A stretch of 64,000 nt of DNA from Treponema bryantii NK4A124 (GCF_000421345.1 NZ_ATWV01000003.1:248001-312000), one strand, 5' to 3'. Positions 16,702 through 26,300 are shown, numbered from the stretch's first letter. Notes: generated from the sequence alone by a model not told the origin. Made by a program: numbers and translations.

Positions 16702-16746
16702 TATGGAAGGAAGGGGTATGCGCCCCCCTTCCCTTTCCATTTTTTT
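16702..16746 (+). terminator. Terminator after flaB2
   Basis: An imperfect GC-rich hairpin (ATGGAA arm with TTCCAT; GGAAGGGG with CCCCTTCC), then six Ts. The flaG ribosome site AAGGAGGAG starts 2 bases after the T-run, so flaG is either read through this hairpin or transcribed from a start hidden in it. Confidence 0.75.
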
Positions 16747-16760
16747 CAAGGAGGAGAACT

Positions 16761-17144
16761 ATGAATACTATTAATACGAATTCTATGGTTCATGTGGCAA
16801 TGGATGGCCAGTCTCTTTACAACACAAACAGAAATACGGTAAGCAATACTGCACAACAGGTTGCTGCCCTATCCATAACTCCCACAGGAGCCCAGGTAGC
16901 GCAGAACATTGAACAGAATATTGCCGAAATAAAGGCAGATTCTCAAGCGCTGCAAAAAATGACTGAAATGGTTGGCGGAAATAAGCTGCAGTTCAGTGTG
17001 AACAAAGAACTTGGAAGCGTAGTAGTTTCTATTGTTGATTCAGCTACAAACCAGGTAATAAAGCAGATTCCGTCAGAAGACATGCAGAAACTTAAGCTTC
17101 GCATCAGAAAAGCTATTGGCTCAATGTTCGACGAAGTAATATAA
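16761..17144 (+). CDS. flaG: Flagellar protein FlaG
   Basis: This 127-residue protein has the FlaG pattern: a disordered polar N-terminus, then NKLQFSVNKELGSVVVSIVDSATNQVIKQIPSEDMQKLKLRI (near 75-115), which matches the conserved FlaG core (F-x-V-x-x-x-x-G and V-I-R-Q-I-P). FlaG is encoded next to flagellin and fliD in many bacteria and affects filament length; its mechanism is not settled. AAGGAGG lies 6-8 bases before the ATG. fliD starts 4 bases after its stop. Confidence 0.9.
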   Translation: MNTINTNSMVHVAMDGQSLYNTNRNTVSNTAQQVAALSITPTGAQVAQNIEQNIAEIKADSQALQKMTEMVGGNKLQFSVNKELGSVVVSIVDSATNQVIKQIPSEDMQKLKLRIRKAIGSMFDEVI

Positions 17145-17148
17145 GCCT

Positions 17149-19215
17149 ATGGCCGGACTGAACATACCAGGCGTTACTGATCAGTATAATACAAACGATA
17201 CTGTTGAAAAGCTCATGAAAATTGAGCGTATCCCTCTTACAAGGGAACAGAATCAGCTTGAATCGTTAAAAACTGAGAAGAACGCCTGGCGCGACATTAA
17301 CCAGCGACTCTCAGCTTTAAGAGATAACACAAAAACTCTCTACTCATTTGAAAATCCATTTAACAGTAAACTCACCTCATCAACAGAAGAATATGCAATT
17401 ACTGCAGAAGCAAACCGCTCTGCAAGTCTTCAATCATTTAAAGTTGATGTTCTTCAGGCGGCTTCTTCAGACCGCTTTCTAAGTGACGAGCTGGAAAATG
17501 ATTTTAAAGTTCCTCAGGGAACTTACACTTACAAGGTAGGAGAAAAGCAGATTACTTTTAACTGGAAAGGCGGTTCCCTTAAAGATTTTTCAAGTGCAAT
17601 AAATAAACGTGGAAATAACATAATTAAATCATCTATCATTGGTGCAAGTGCCGGTAAAAAATCTCTGCTCATAGAAGCAGTTCCAACCGGCAAAGAAAAC
17701 CGCCTTATTTTTGAAGATGATGCCAAAACATTTGCCTTTGATTCAGGCATGGTTGATAAAATTAAATCTCAGACACAAACTTTTGCAAACTCTCAGACAG
17801 AAATTCTGCCTGTTAATAAAATTGAATATGACGAACCGGTTTACATGCCGCCTCTTTCTCTTACCAACACAAAATATGATGAAGAAAAACAGACTGCTAT
17901 TGTAGACCCCCGGGGAGCTTACCAGGTTAAAGTCCCTGAAAAAATTCTCCGGGACAATGCATTACATCTTCAGTTTACGATTACAGAAAAAGAAACAGAA
18001 GATATTACAGAGGCAATAAATAAAACTTTACTCCAGCCAGAACTTCCTGATGCAGGAACAGCTGAATTTGACGGAATTGTAATAAACAACAATGAATCGG
18101 ATACTAATCTTAATCTGCCGCCAGAACCACCTGCCCCTCTCGAACCTGTAAAAACAAATCAGATTTTATACGCCGTAATGGAAGATGGCAGCGAAAAGGA
18201 ACTTCCATACACTCCGGCCGAAGAAGGCAAAGCCGCACAAATTGATGTAAAACTTTCCGACTATCCGGGAATCAAAGCAATTGCCCTTCGCAATCAGAAC
18301 ACAGGAACAAGCTATGAAATATCAAGCTTTACTGCTCTTGATCCTGTTACGGACCTTGGATATGGTCCAAAGCATCCTGTCTCTACAGCAGATGATGCAA
18401 TTATCAAATACGAAGGAATTACCATTACCCGTTCTTCAAATAAAATTGATGATGTAGTTCCTGAAATTACATTGAATGTACACGACAAAACAGAAAAGAC
18501 AGCTACAATTGCCGTAAAGCCCGATGTAGATGCTTCAAAAACAGCCATTATTGATTTTGTAGGTAAATATAATCAGGCAGTTGCTGAGCTTAATATTCTT
18601 TCTCAGAATAAGCAGGAAATCATTGATGAACTTGATTATCTTTCTTCTGATGAAAAAGAAGCAGAACAAAAGAAGCTGGGACTTTTTCAGTCTGATTTTT
18701 CTTTAACAAATATAAAATCAAATATGGCTTCTACAATAGCAGCCCGCTATATGTTCTCTGATTCGGCAGAGGTTACAATGCTTTCACAGCTTGGAATCGC
18801 AACCAATGCAGGCGGATATTCGGGCGGCTATTCACAGAGTAAGCTTCGCGGCTATCTCGAAATTGATGAAAAGAAACTTGATGATGCTCTTGCAAATCAT
18901 CTTGATGATATAAAAATGCTTTTTGGTTATGACTCAGACGGAGACCTTATTGTAGACACTGGAATTGCCTATAAGCTTGATAAACAGATTTCTGCTTATA
19001 CACAAACAGGCGGCATTCTTGCAATGAAGACTTCTTCTCTTGATTCAAAAATCAAAAGCTCAGAAACAAAAATTACAAAGCTGGAAAGTCAGATGGCTAA
19101 AAAGGAAGCAGAGCTTCGCAATAAATACAGCCAGATGGAAGGCTCTCTGAACAGTCTTGAAGCTCAGCAGAATACAATTTCGAACTTCACAAAGCAGCAG
19201 CAAAAACAAAATTAA
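17149..19215 (+). CDS. fliD: Flagellar filament cap protein FliD (HAP2)
   Basis: FliD caps the growing filament and places flagellin subunits. At 688 residues it is long compared with the ~470 of enteric FliD. The N-terminal part has DTVEKLMKIERIPLTREQNQLESLKTEKNAWRDINQRLS (near 18-56), the conserved coiled-coil and ANR-type region. A long central insertion follows, with a proline-rich stretch near 315-335. The C-terminal FliD domain has LSQLGIATNAGG and a terminal coiled coil (KMTS to end). It starts 4 bases after flaG, with no strong ribosome site. Confidence 0.93.
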   Translation: MAGLNIPGVTDQYNTNDTVEKLMKIERIPLTREQNQLESLKTEKNAWRDINQRLSALRDNTKTLYSFENPFNSKLTSSTEEYAITAEANRSASLQSFKVDVLQAASSDRFLSDELENDFKVPQGTYTYKVGEKQITFNWKGGSLKDFSSAINKRGNNIIKSSIIGASAGKKSLLIEAVPTGKENRLIFEDDAKTFAFDSGMVDKIKSQTQTFANSQTEILPVNKIEYDEPVYMPPLSLTNTKYDEEKQTAIVDPRGAYQVKVPEKILRDNALHLQFTITEKETEDITEAINKTLLQPELPDAGTAEFDGIVINNNESDTNLNLPPEPPAPLEPVKTNQILYAVMEDGSEKELPYTPAEEGKAAQIDVKLSDYPGIKAIALRNQNTGTSYEISSFTALDPVTDLGYGPKHPVSTADDAIIKYEGITITRSSNKIDDVVPEITLNVHDKTEKTATIAVKPDVDASKTAIIDFVGKYNQAVAELNILSQNKQEIIDELDYLSSDEKEAEQKKLGLFQSDFSLTNIKSNMASTIAARYMFSDSAEVTMLSQLGIATNAGGYSGGYSQSKLRGYLEIDEKKLDDALANHLDDIKMLFGYDSDGDLIVDTGIAYKLDKQISAYTQTGGILAMKTSSLDSKIKSSETKITKLESQMAKKEAELRNKYSQMEGSLNSLEAQQNTISNFTKQQQKQN

Positions 19216-19227
19216 GGCAGGTAAAAT

Positions 19228-19821
19228 ATGATTGAATTTTATATAAATGGACAGCAGGTTGATGTACAACTGGAAGATGAACAGACAATTGGAGATGTTC
19301 TTAAATCTTTTGAAGCTACCTGCGAAGAAAACAAAGCAGCAGTAATAGGTATTATTGTAGACGGAAAGCAGATTACTGCAGACATTTTTGACGAGGAAGC
19401 TGCAAAACCTCTTGGCAATGATACAAAATTTGAATTTTCTATTGTTACTGAAAATGACATAAAGGCTTCCTTTTCAAAGCTTTCAGAACTGTTCAGCGAA
19501 CTTGCAAATCAGATGGAGGGTGTGCCGGTGGCCCTTCAAAGCGGAAAGAATCTTGAAGTAAGTGAATCTATAAAAAAACTTGCAGACAGCATAGACCAGT
19601 TCTGCCACATTGCAACACTTGCTTCCCTCTTCCCTGAAACCTTCTCAAGCGAGAGTTTAAATGGAATTAATTTCAAAGATTTCTTTGCAGAGTTTTCTCC
19701 AATCCTTAAAGATTTTGAAGATGCCCTGCAGAATAATGATACGGTAATGCTTGGAGATCTTTCTGAATACGAAATCTGTCCAAGATTAAAGGATATTTCG
19801 AAAGCCCTGCAGAATATGTAG
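19228..19821 (+). CDS. Unknown protein in flagellar operon
   Basis: I do not recognise this 197-residue protein. It opens with a beta-rich ubiquitin-like pattern (MIEFYINGQQVDVQLEDEQT and on through DVLKSF), then helices with a strongly acidic character, and has no signal peptide or membrane helix. AGGCAGG lies before the ATG, and the gap to fliD is 12 bases. The slot directly after fliD is where many bacteria have the flagellin chaperone FliS, so a chaperone or export role is possible but unproven. No Cys motif or nucleotide-binding motif is visible. Confidence 0.6.
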   Translation: MIEFYINGQQVDVQLEDEQTIGDVLKSFEATCEENKAAVIGIIVDGKQITADIFDEEAAKPLGNDTKFEFSIVTENDIKASFSKLSELFSELANQMEGVPVALQSGKNLEVSESIKKLADSIDQFCHIATLASLFPETFSSESLNGINFKDFFAEFSPILKDFEDALQNNDTVMLGDLSEYEICPRLKDISKALQNM

Positions 19822-19847
19822 AGCCTTCTAAAAAGCGAGGTGTAAAT

Positions 19848-20951
19848 ATGTTCTTTTTATTAGGTTCAGGAAGCGGTTCCCCTGTTGAAGCGCGAATTGC
19901 ACATCGCGGTGACATTGCTATTATCATCATACTTCTTATTATTGTTGCGGCAATTCTGGGTATTGCATTTATAGTATGGATGCGAATAAAAAACTATTAC
20001 AAATCAGAAGCATACCTGGAAAAAGAACGCAGCAGAAAAACCAAGTTTAAAGATATTCAAAAGCTTGCAAAAGAAAATAATCTTAATCAAACAGAAATAA
20101 ATACCCTTTGGGAAATCTGTAAAATTACAGACACAAATAACATCCTTTACTCAATCAAAAGCAACAATGAAGTAAATGAACTTTTTCATACTGCATATGA
20201 CATAATGAAACAGCAGAACCTCTTTACAGACGAAAAAATGAATGATTTCTTTACAACACTTTTTAAGCTGGAAATGATTGTTGCTCAGTACAAAAAGGTG
20301 CTTTCTACACGCCAGATTCAGATTGGCTGTGTTGTATTTTATATTTCCAACGAGGGTGAACAATATCCATTTACGGTTACCCAGAACCAGAAGGATTTCT
20401 TTACTGCTGAAATTCCAGAGTTCATTTATAAATCTCCAAGAAGACCTGAACTTCTAACCCGCAGCCGATTTACCTTCCGTACGCCAGACGGACTTTCCTA
20501 TAATCTTATAACCAGAATTATACGTTACAACGAAGGAAATGACGGAAAATATTACATGGTACTTTCACATTCTGAGCAGCTTGAATGTCAGGCTCAGCGT
20601 CACTTTAAGCGAGAATTTTTTGAAAGAGATTGTTCATTTAAGGCAGTTAAAGTTAATGAAAATCATAAAAAGAATGAAGAGCTTTACACCTTCTCCGATA
20701 AAGAATACCCGGGAAAAATCACAAATATTTCTGCCGGCGGCTGCTGTATTCAGACAACTCTTCCTATTAAGGAGAACCAATATATTGGTGTAATCCTGCC
20801 GGAAACTGGAATTGACGAAACAATTGTAGGAATCATCCGCCGTACAAGAAAGCTACCTACCGGGAAACTTGCTTTACATATTCAGTTCATGCAGATTTCA
20901 CTGGCTACTAAAAACAGAATTCATACTCTCGTATATAAATATGAACTTTAA
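19848..20951 (+). CDS. Membrane-anchored PilZ-domain protein
   Basis: The PilZ domain binds cyclic di-GMP. Both binding motifs are present: RxxxR as RHFKR at residues 251-255 and NxSxxGG as NISAGG at 293-298. A single hydrophobic helix (IIIILLIIVAAILGIAFIVW) lies near residues 25-45, with a basic cytoplasmic part after it. A helical region (60-145) and a beta domain (150-240) resembling a PilZ N-terminal partner lie between. At 367 residues it is a multi-domain type. Its place at the end of the flagellar operon suggests c-di-GMP control of motility. Confidence 0.88.
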   Translation: MFFLLGSGSGSPVEARIAHRGDIAIIIILLIIVAAILGIAFIVWMRIKNYYKSEAYLEKERSRKTKFKDIQKLAKENNLNQTEINTLWEICKITDTNNILYSIKSNNEVNELFHTAYDIMKQQNLFTDEKMNDFFTTLFKLEMIVAQYKKVLSTRQIQIGCVVFYISNEGEQYPFTVTQNQKDFFTAEIPEFIYKSPRRPELLTRSRFTFRTPDGLSYNLITRIIRYNEGNDGKYYMVLSHSEQLECQAQRHFKREFFERDCSFKAVKVNENHKKNEELYTFSDKEYPGKITNISAGGCCIQTTLPIKENQYIGVILPETGIDETIVGIIRRTRKLPTGKLALHIQFMQISLATKNRIHTLVYKYEL

Positions 20952-20970
20952 AAATGAATATTTAAAAGAC

Positions 20971-20999
20971 TTGATAACAGAGCATTTTTGGAGTATTCT
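20971..20999 (+). promoter_or_regulatory. Promoter of gene at 21008, probably leaderless
   Basis: TTGATA (20971-20976), a 17-base spacer and TATTCT (20994-20999). The -10 ends 8 bases before the ATG at 21008, and no Shine-Dalgarno site is present. Confidence 0.6.
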
Positions 21000-21007
21000 A
21001 TAATAAT

Positions 21008-21271
21008 ATGAGAGTGATTGAGCTACAGAACATTCAGCGCGAAGAAGGTCAGATTTTCTATCTCAGAAAATATACGTGCGATGCAATAATGGAATTTCCT
21101 ACCAGCACTGATACAGTTCATATTTTCTTCAGCATTGAAACAAGCCCTATGGGAAAAAAGATTATTGAGCTCTCATTCCCTCAGCCAGTTAATTATCCGC
21201 TTATTCCGGTAAAAAAGGCCCTGCTCGAATATATTTTTACAGAAGAGCTCGAAGGCAGACTACCTTGTTAA
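21008..21271 (+). CDS. Small unknown protein upstream of tsaE
   Basis: This 87-residue protein has no signal peptide, membrane helix or motif I know. It is predicted alternating beta strands with a short C-terminal helix (KKALLEYIFTEEL). It overlaps the tsaE start by 7 bases, so the two are translationally coupled and probably share the leaderless promoter at 20971. The tight link to tsaE-tsaB suggests a role near tRNA threonylcarbamoylation, but nothing in the sequence proves that. Confidence 0.65.
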   Translation: MRVIELQNIQREEGQIFYLRKYTCDAIMEFPTSTDTVHIFFSIETSPMGKKIIELSFPQPVNYPLIPVKKALLEYIFTEELEGRLPC

Positions 21272-21696
21272 CATTCACAACTAAATCTCCAGAAGAAACA
21301 ATTGCCCTTGGCCAGCGAATAGGCAGCAAACTTAAAAAGGGCGACGTTTTAGCCATGCAGGGAACCCTTGCAGCTGGGAAAACAACTATTACAAAAGGAA
21401 TTGCACAGGCTCTTGGAATCACAGACACAATCACCAGCCCAACCTTCTGTCTTATAAGCGAATATTATGGCAAAATGCCTCTATATCATATGGATGTATA
21501 CAGACTTGAAGGTGGCGAAGATTTTGTAAATCTTGGAACCGACGATATGATTTACGGAGACGGCGTTTCCATTATTGAATGGAGCGAAAAAATTATGGAT
21601 GAACTTCCTTCCCGCACCATTATAATTCGTCTTACTCCACAGGATGACGGAAGCCGCCTTATTGAAATTGAAAACTGGAATAATGGAGAAATATAA
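21265..21696 (+). CDS. tsaE: tRNA threonylcarbamoyladenosine biosynthesis ATPase TsaE
   Basis: TsaE is the ATPase that, with TsaB and TsaD, makes t6A37 on ANN-decoding tRNAs. The 143-residue chain has Walker A in MQGTLAAGKTTITKGIA (near 31-47), switch region TSPTFCLISEY and HMDVYRL (near 75-81), and the C-terminal IIEWSEK (near 105-111). The start is TTG at 21265, overlapping the preceding gene by 7 bases; no ATG or GTG lies before the conserved N-terminal part. tsaB follows with a 1-base overlap (TAATG). Confidence 0.9.
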   Translation: MLTFTTKSPEETIALGQRIGSKLKKGDVLAMQGTLAAGKTTITKGIAQALGITDTITSPTFCLISEYYGKMPLYHMDVYRLEGGEDFVNLGTDDMIYGDGVSIIEWSEKIMDELPSRTIIIRLTPQDDGSRLIEIENWNNGEI

Positions 21697-22376
21697 TGAA
21701 TATCTTAGCTTTAGACTGTGCAGTAACAAGAATCTCTCTTGCAGTAAAAACTGAATCAAAATTTATTTCTTCAACTTACGACATTGGTATGAGACAATCT
21801 GAAATTCTCGTACCTTCAATAGATGAACTTTTGAAAAAAGCTGACATATCTGCTGCAGATTTAAATGCCACAGCACTCACAATAGGACCGGGAAGCTTTA
21901 CAGGCCTCCGCCTTGGCATTTCTGCCCTTAAAGCAATAGAACTTGCCTATGGAGTTCCTGTATATGGAATCTCTTCTCTGGAAGCTTACGCTTTCCCTTA
22001 TAAGAATCTTGATTATCCTTTAATCTCTTGTATTGATGCAAATAAAGATAAATTTTACTGCCGCATAACAGACGGAGAAAAATGTCTTCTTGAAGACGGC
22101 GACTGGGAAGTTGAAAAAATTATTGAAGAAGCAGGTAAATTCGACAAGGCTCTTGTTTGCGGCCCCGATGCTGAAAAGCTTGCAGAAAAACTAAATGCTG
22201 CCCTTCCGGGAAAAAAATATCTGCTTCCAGCAAGTCCAGCCATGACAGCAGAAGCTCTTATAAAAATTACAGAAGAGCTTATAAATAAAAAAGCCGAACC
22301 GCTTAAAGATTTTGACGGTCCGGTTTATTTACGTGCCAGCGAAGCTGAATTAAAACTTAACTCGACTATTTCTTAA
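21696..22376 (+). CDS. tsaB: tRNA threonylcarbamoyladenosine biosynthesis protein TsaB
   Basis: TsaB is the inactive ASKHA-fold partner of TsaD in t6A synthesis. The 226-residue chain starts [17 protein letters not shown], with the family ALD-T/S-like opening, and has [18 protein letters not shown] (near 64-81), the family hallmark. The C-terminal half is shorter and variable, as usual. It overlaps tsaE by one base. Its last 11 bases overlap the end of csrA, which is convergent. Confidence 0.93.
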   Translation: MNILALDCAVTRISLAVKTESKFISSTYDIGMRQSEILVPSIDELLKKADISAADLNATALTIGPGSFTGLRLGISALKAIELAYGVPVYGISSLEAYAFPYKNLDYPLISCIDANKDKFYCRITDGEKCLLEDGDWEVEKIIEEAGKFDKALVCGPDAEKLAEKLNAALPGKKYLLPASPAMTAEALIKITEELINKKAEPLKDFDGPVYLRASEAELKLNSTIS

Positions 22377-22617
22377 GAAGCTTGCTCAATGCACTTACAG
22401 CAGAAATAGCCTTTTCGTTTCCTGATTCCTGACTGTCTACAACAGCCGCTTTATTTTCCATCTGTATTGCATCAAATACTTCCTGACGGAAGACCTTTAC
22501 ATCCTTAGGTGCTTCAACACCAATCTTTACCTGGTCACCATGTACATCAATTAAAGTAATTGTAATGTCATTACCAATCTTGATTTTTTCATCAATTTTT
22601 CTTGAAAGGATAAGCAT
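22366..22617 (-). CDS. csrA: Carbon storage regulator CsrA
   Basis: CsrA is a dimeric RNA-binding protein that blocks translation at GGA hairpins. The 83-residue chain opens with [18 protein letters not shown], the canonical beta strands, and [16 protein letters not shown] carries the RNA-contacting V-x-R-x-E-V (near 42-47). The tail beyond residue 50 is longer than in enteric CsrA. It starts at the last base of fliW, so the two are translationally coupled, consistent with the known FliW-CsrA-flagellin partner switch. Candidate target sites lie in the flaB1 leader. Confidence 0.96.
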   Translation of the reverse strand: MLILSRKIDEKIKIGNDITITLIDVHGDQVKIGVEAPKDVKVFRQEVFDAIQMENKAAVVDSQESGNEKAISAVSALSKLLKK

Positions 22618-23060
22618 TATTGCCCTCCTTTCTTGTTCAGAGCCTGAACTATATCAACCTTGGTTGACCAGCGGTTATCGCTAAGGATTGCCTGCATACA
22701 CTGATGATTCTTTTTATTAATTACCAGAGGTCCCTGAAAGTTTGCAGTAATTGATGAACCGTCATGAGGAATTGTTACAATTGTCATAATGATGATATCT
22801 TCAGGTTTTGTAATTCCAATCTTTTTAAGAGCAGCATCGTCTATATCAGTTTCATATTCATTACAGATAAGGAAAGGATCAACTATTAAAAAAGCAAGGT
22901 TAGGATCTTCACATGACTGAAGCCAGATGAAGGGCTCGTAATCTGAATCTACGAGAGCATATTTTGTATAATCTTCGAAGCCAAAAAGTCCTTCGGGAAT
23001 TGTAATCAAGTGGTCATCAGAAACAGTAATTTTTCCACGGGCTTTTGTTATAAGTTCCAT
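22617..23060 (-). CDS. fliW: Flagellar assembly factor FliW
   Basis: FliW binds either CsrA or unsecreted flagellin and so ties flagellin synthesis to export. The 147-residue chain shows the family pattern [15 protein letters not shown] (near 23-38), [21 protein letters not shown] (near 43-63) and [19 protein letters not shown] (near 98-116). The csrA start overlaps its stop by one base. About 105 bases with a large palindrome (23085-23157) separate it from flgL upstream. Confidence 0.95.
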   Translation of the reverse strand: MELITKARGKITVSDDHLITIPEGLFGFEDYTKYALVDSDYEPFIWLQSCEDPNLAFLIVDPFLICNEYETDIDDAALKKIGITKPEDIIIMTIVTIPHDGSSITANFQGPLVINKKNHQCMQAILSDNRWSTKVDIVQALNKKGGQ

Positions 23061-23084
23061 AAATTAACCTCTATGTTTTAATTA

Positions 23085-23157
23085 TGGTTTCGATATGCAC
23101 TGCGTGCTACTCAACCATCGGTGGTTGAGTAGGTGCTTGGCACCGTATCGAAACCAC
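23085..23157. repeat. Large palindromic repeat, family R2, between flgL and fliW
   Basis: Outer arms GGTTTCGATA / TATCGAAACC and inner arms ACTCAACC / GGTTGAGT make a cruciform-capable element. A related copy is at 38223-38315 after tig. Confidence 0.75.
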
Positions 23158-23167
23158 CTTTTACTTT

Positions 23168-24412
23168 TTATCTCATGTAATTCAACAAGGTTGATGAATA
23201 CATCTTTCCAGCCTGACTCAAGGTTGCCTGATTTGTATAATCCAGCATCTTAAGGTCAGTAATTGCCTTTGTAAAGTCCAGATCTCCTTCACGGCTTACC
23301 TGCTGGGTTACATCAAGAGCAAGTTTGCTGCTTCTTGTTGCATTAAGCTGGGCACGTTCATATTCAGCACCTGATTTTGCAATACGTGTTACAAGGCTGT
23401 CAATTCCTTTGTCGAGAGCACCAAGCACACGACCACCGATGCTTTCCTGGTCGCCTGCGAGCAGAGCATTTCTAAAAGCAATTACTGTATCGAACATGCT
23501 GCCACCGCTGAGGCGGGCTCCATTTGCAAGGTTGTATGGCGGGAGCTGAGATGAATCTTTAATGATTCCAAGTTCTTCGAGTGTAGAACCGCTGAGGTCC
23601 TGCAGCCAGAGCTGGCGGGCATCGGTTGTTTCAAAATTAAGGGCATTGCGGACAGGGTCAATTGTAGCCTTTACAGCAGCACCAGAGTTATTGATTTTTG
23701 CAGCAACAGCATAAACATTGTCGCCCTGCTTAATATCAATTTTTACTCCATCAACAGAAATTACTGTATCACTTGAAGCCTGCCACTGAGAAGCATCGCG
23801 GGCACCAAAAACCTGCTGATTTTCTGCCCAGAAAGTTTTGATTCCGGCATTGTCATTTACAAGATATTTACCTTCATCAACTTCTACCCGGTTTACATCA
23901 ATATTTCCGTTATAGCGTACATTCTGAATAAGAGGAACTCCAGAACCTTCTACATTTCCCATTTCAACATCAAAAGCAGTTGCCTTTGTATTTGTTCCGG
24001 CAAAGATTGAGTTACCATCCTGACTTACGGCATTTGCATTCTGAACAAGAGCTTTGAGAAGTTCATCAACTTCGGTTGCCATGTTAGACATATCTTCTTT
24101 TGTATAAATTCCGTTGGCACCAGTTACAGCTAGCTCGCGGACTCTCTGCATTATTTCCAGAGAATCTGTCATGTAACCTTCGCGAACAGTAAACTGGTCT
24201 GAAAGTGTAAGTGCATTTTTTTCAAACTGATTTACGCGGCCAAGGTAAGACTGATAGCGTACAAGGTGTCCTGCAGCAATCGGGTCATCACGCAGCTGCT
24301 GAATTCTGTGCTGTGAGCCAATCTGATTATTGGCACGATTCAGGCGGCTCTCCTGAAGGCGAAGGGCGCTCTGAGTATTATTATTGTTCATCTGACTAGA
24401 TATTCTCTGCAT
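23168..24412 (-). CDS. flgL: Flagellar hook-filament junction protein FlgL (HAP3)
   Basis: FlgL joins the hook to the filament. The 414-residue chain starts MQRISSQMNNNNTQSALRLQE, with QLRDDPIAAGHLVRYQSYLGRVNQFEKNA (near 40-68) and a flagellin-like RVRELAVTGANGIYTKEDMSNMATEVDELL (near 86-115). The C-terminal flagellin-like helix has QVSREGDLDFTKAITDLKMLDYTNQATLSQAGKMYSSTLLNYMR. It follows flgK by 10 bases with an AAGGAG ribosome site. The middle domain (~150-330) is variable, as in the family. Confidence 0.95.
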   Translation of the reverse strand: MQRISSQMNNNNTQSALRLQESRLNRANNQIGSQHRIQQLRDDPIAAGHLVRYQSYLGRVNQFEKNALTLSDQFTVREGYMTDSLEIMQRVRELAVTGANGIYTKEDMSNMATEVDELLKALVQNANAVSQDGNSIFAGTNTKATAFDVEMGNVEGSGVPLIQNVRYNGNIDVNRVEVDEGKYLVNDNAGIKTFWAENQQVFGARDASQWQASSDTVISVDGVKIDIKQGDNVYAVAAKINNSGAAVKATIDPVRNALNFETTDARQLWLQDLSGSTLEELGIIKDSSQLPPYNLANGARLSGGSMFDTVIAFRNALLAGDQESIGGRVLGALDKGIDSLVTRIAKSGAEYERAQLNATRSSKLALDVTQQVSREGDLDFTKAITDLKMLDYTNQATLSQAGKMYSSTLLNYMR

Positions 24413-24422
24413 GATTTACTCC

Positions 24423-26297
24423 TTAAACTCCAAGTCTGTTGATTACTGTATCAATCAAACTGTCCCAGACTGTTACGAACTTTGCCGCAGCATTGTAGCC
24501 ATGCTGGAACTTCATGATCTCGGCAAGTTCCTCATCAATATTTACACCACTAATTGAATCACGAAGATTACGGAGGTCATCCATAATTGCATTCTGACTC
24601 AAAAGATTTGTTTCTGCCTGTTCACCCTTAAGTCCAACGTTTGTAACTGTATCTGCAAAGTAGTCATCAAAGGTTTTCATTCCGCCAACCATAACGCTTG
24701 TGTTACGGATAGCGGCAATTTCTACTGCAGCACGACCATCACCTGTTGGTGCTGTACCAGCAGCATCCATATAACCAGCTGCAACACTCATTACGTCGTT
24801 TCGCAAAGCCTGATTTACTTCAATATAAGCAGAAGGATTATAAACAGGAGAAACAGAGAACTGAGAGCCAGCTGCAAGTGCATTAACAGCATCTGCCTGA
24901 GCAAAATCATAAGCTCCCTCGGCACCAGTTCCAGCCAAAACTCCGGAATAACCTGCAAGGAAGTAACCTGAATCTTCTACATGGCGGATTACAAAATCCG
25001 GATTATCTACACTCTGTGCTGTTGTTGCCTTAAGCACAAGGTGATTATTTTTATCGAGATAAGCCTTTACTTCGCTTGTAGAGTCATTGATGCGGGCAAT
25101 TACAGTTTCTACAGTATCTGTGTGGAAGTAAGGAACCTGTACGTTTCCTGTGCTGCCGCTGAAGGTCATTACACCTTCAATTCCAACCTGCTGCTGTTTA
25201 TCCAGGGCATTTGTACCTGTGAAGCGGAAAACATAAGAAGTATCGAGCTGTCCGTCGCCATTGCGGTCAAAGTTACCGTTTGCATTTTCTACAAATGGAT
25301 GCTGTACAAAGAAATCAAGACCAGTAACCTTGTTTGCACCAACTGCATTGCGGTGAACATCGTTTACAAGGTCTGCAAAGTTCATTGTCATTGTATTGAG
25401 AGTCTGGATTTCGTTACGAACATCTACGTCGCGGAGTTCTACGAGAGCACCAAGAGTACCACCGTTGAATACAGCATCATTTCCAGTATCCTTCCAAACG
25501 AGTTTTGAGTAGCCTGTATCATCAAAGCGAGGAACAAGGTCAATTTCGCGGGAAATATTTCCCTGAACAATTACACGGCCACCTACGTGAACCATAAACT
25601 CATCGCTGTCTCTCTGGTCTGTAGAAATATTAATAAGCTTTGAAAGCTTGTCTACAAGGAGATCGCGGCGGTCAAGGAGGTCATTTGGATTATCCCCCAT
25701 AGCACGGCTGCGAACGATTTCTGCATTACAGTCTGCGATCTGGCGGGCATAAGAGTTTACCTGCTTTACAGTTGCTTCAATATCACCATCAATAAGGTTT
25801 CCTACACCTGCTAAGGCCTCCCAGCGCTGCTTGATTGAATCTGTAAGGGTCTCTGCACGAGTTACAACTGCCTGACGGGCTGCCTTGCTTTCCGGATTAA
25901 TTGAAAGCTCCTGCCAGGCTTCCCAGAACTTATCCATATTTGAGCGTACTGAAATATCATCAGGTTCATTATAAATCTGTTCAATCATCTGATAATACTT
26001 TGAACGGGTATCCCAGTATGATTCCTGATTTGCCTGAGCAACAATGCGTTCATCAAGCAGTTCATCGCGGATACGGTTGATTGACTGAACATCTACACCC
26101 TGCCCGATAAGACCAGGACGTTCAAGTCTTTCCAGATCCGGCTTGTAAAGAGGATCGAACTCCTTAATCTGTACGCGCTGGCGGCTGTAGCCTTCTGTAT
26201 TTGCATTTGAAATGTTATGACCTGCAGTTGTAATGGCATCTGTATTTGCCATTATGCTGCGTTTACCTAATTCAATTCCAGAGAAAGTTGATCCCAT
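24423..26297 (-). CDS. flgK: Flagellar hook-filament junction protein FlgK (HAP1)
   Basis: FlgK is the first junction protein between hook and filament. The 624-residue chain opens with GSTFSGIELGKRSIMANTDAITTAGHNISNANTEGYSRQRV (2-42), the conserved flagellar rod/hook N-terminal motif. RNLRDSISGVNIDEELAEIMKFQHGYNAAAKFVTVWDSLIDTVINRLGV closes it. VRSNMDKFWEAWQELSINPES (near 118-138) is also typical. The flgN-like stop lies 3 bases upstream. Confidence 0.96.
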   Translation of the reverse strand: MGSTFSGIELGKRSIMANTDAITTAGHNISNANTEGYSRQRVQIKEFDPLYKPDLERLERPGLIGQGVDVQSINRIRDELLDERIVAQANQESYWDTRSKYYQMIEQIYNEPDDISVRSNMDKFWEAWQELSINPESKAARQAVVTRAETLTDSIKQRWEALAGVGNLIDGDIEATVKQVNSYARQIADCNAEIVRSRAMGDNPNDLLDRRDLLVDKLSKLINISTDQRDSDEFMVHVGGRVIVQGNISREIDLVPRFDDTGYSKLVWKDTGNDAVFNGGTLGALVELRDVDVRNEIQTLNTMTMNFADLVNDVHRNAVGANKVTGLDFFVQHPFVENANGNFDRNGDGQLDTSYVFRFTGTNALDKQQQVGIEGVMTFSGSTGNVQVPYFHTDTVETVIARINDSTSEVKAYLDKNNHLVLKATTAQSVDNPDFVIRHVEDSGYFLAGYSGVLAGTGAEGAYDFAQADAVNALAAGSQFSVSPVYNPSAYIEVNQALRNDVMSVAAGYMDAAGTAPTGDGRAAVEIAAIRNTSVMVGGMKTFDDYFADTVTNVGLKGEQAETNLLSQNAIMDDLRNLRDSISGVNIDEELAEIMKFQHGYNAAAKFVTVWDSLIDTVINRLGV

Positions 26298-26300
26298 AAC

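Noticed and set aside
24981-25508. A 175-codon frame on the plus strand
   Set aside because: It is antisense inside flgK, with Cys-rich low-quality translation and no ribosome site.
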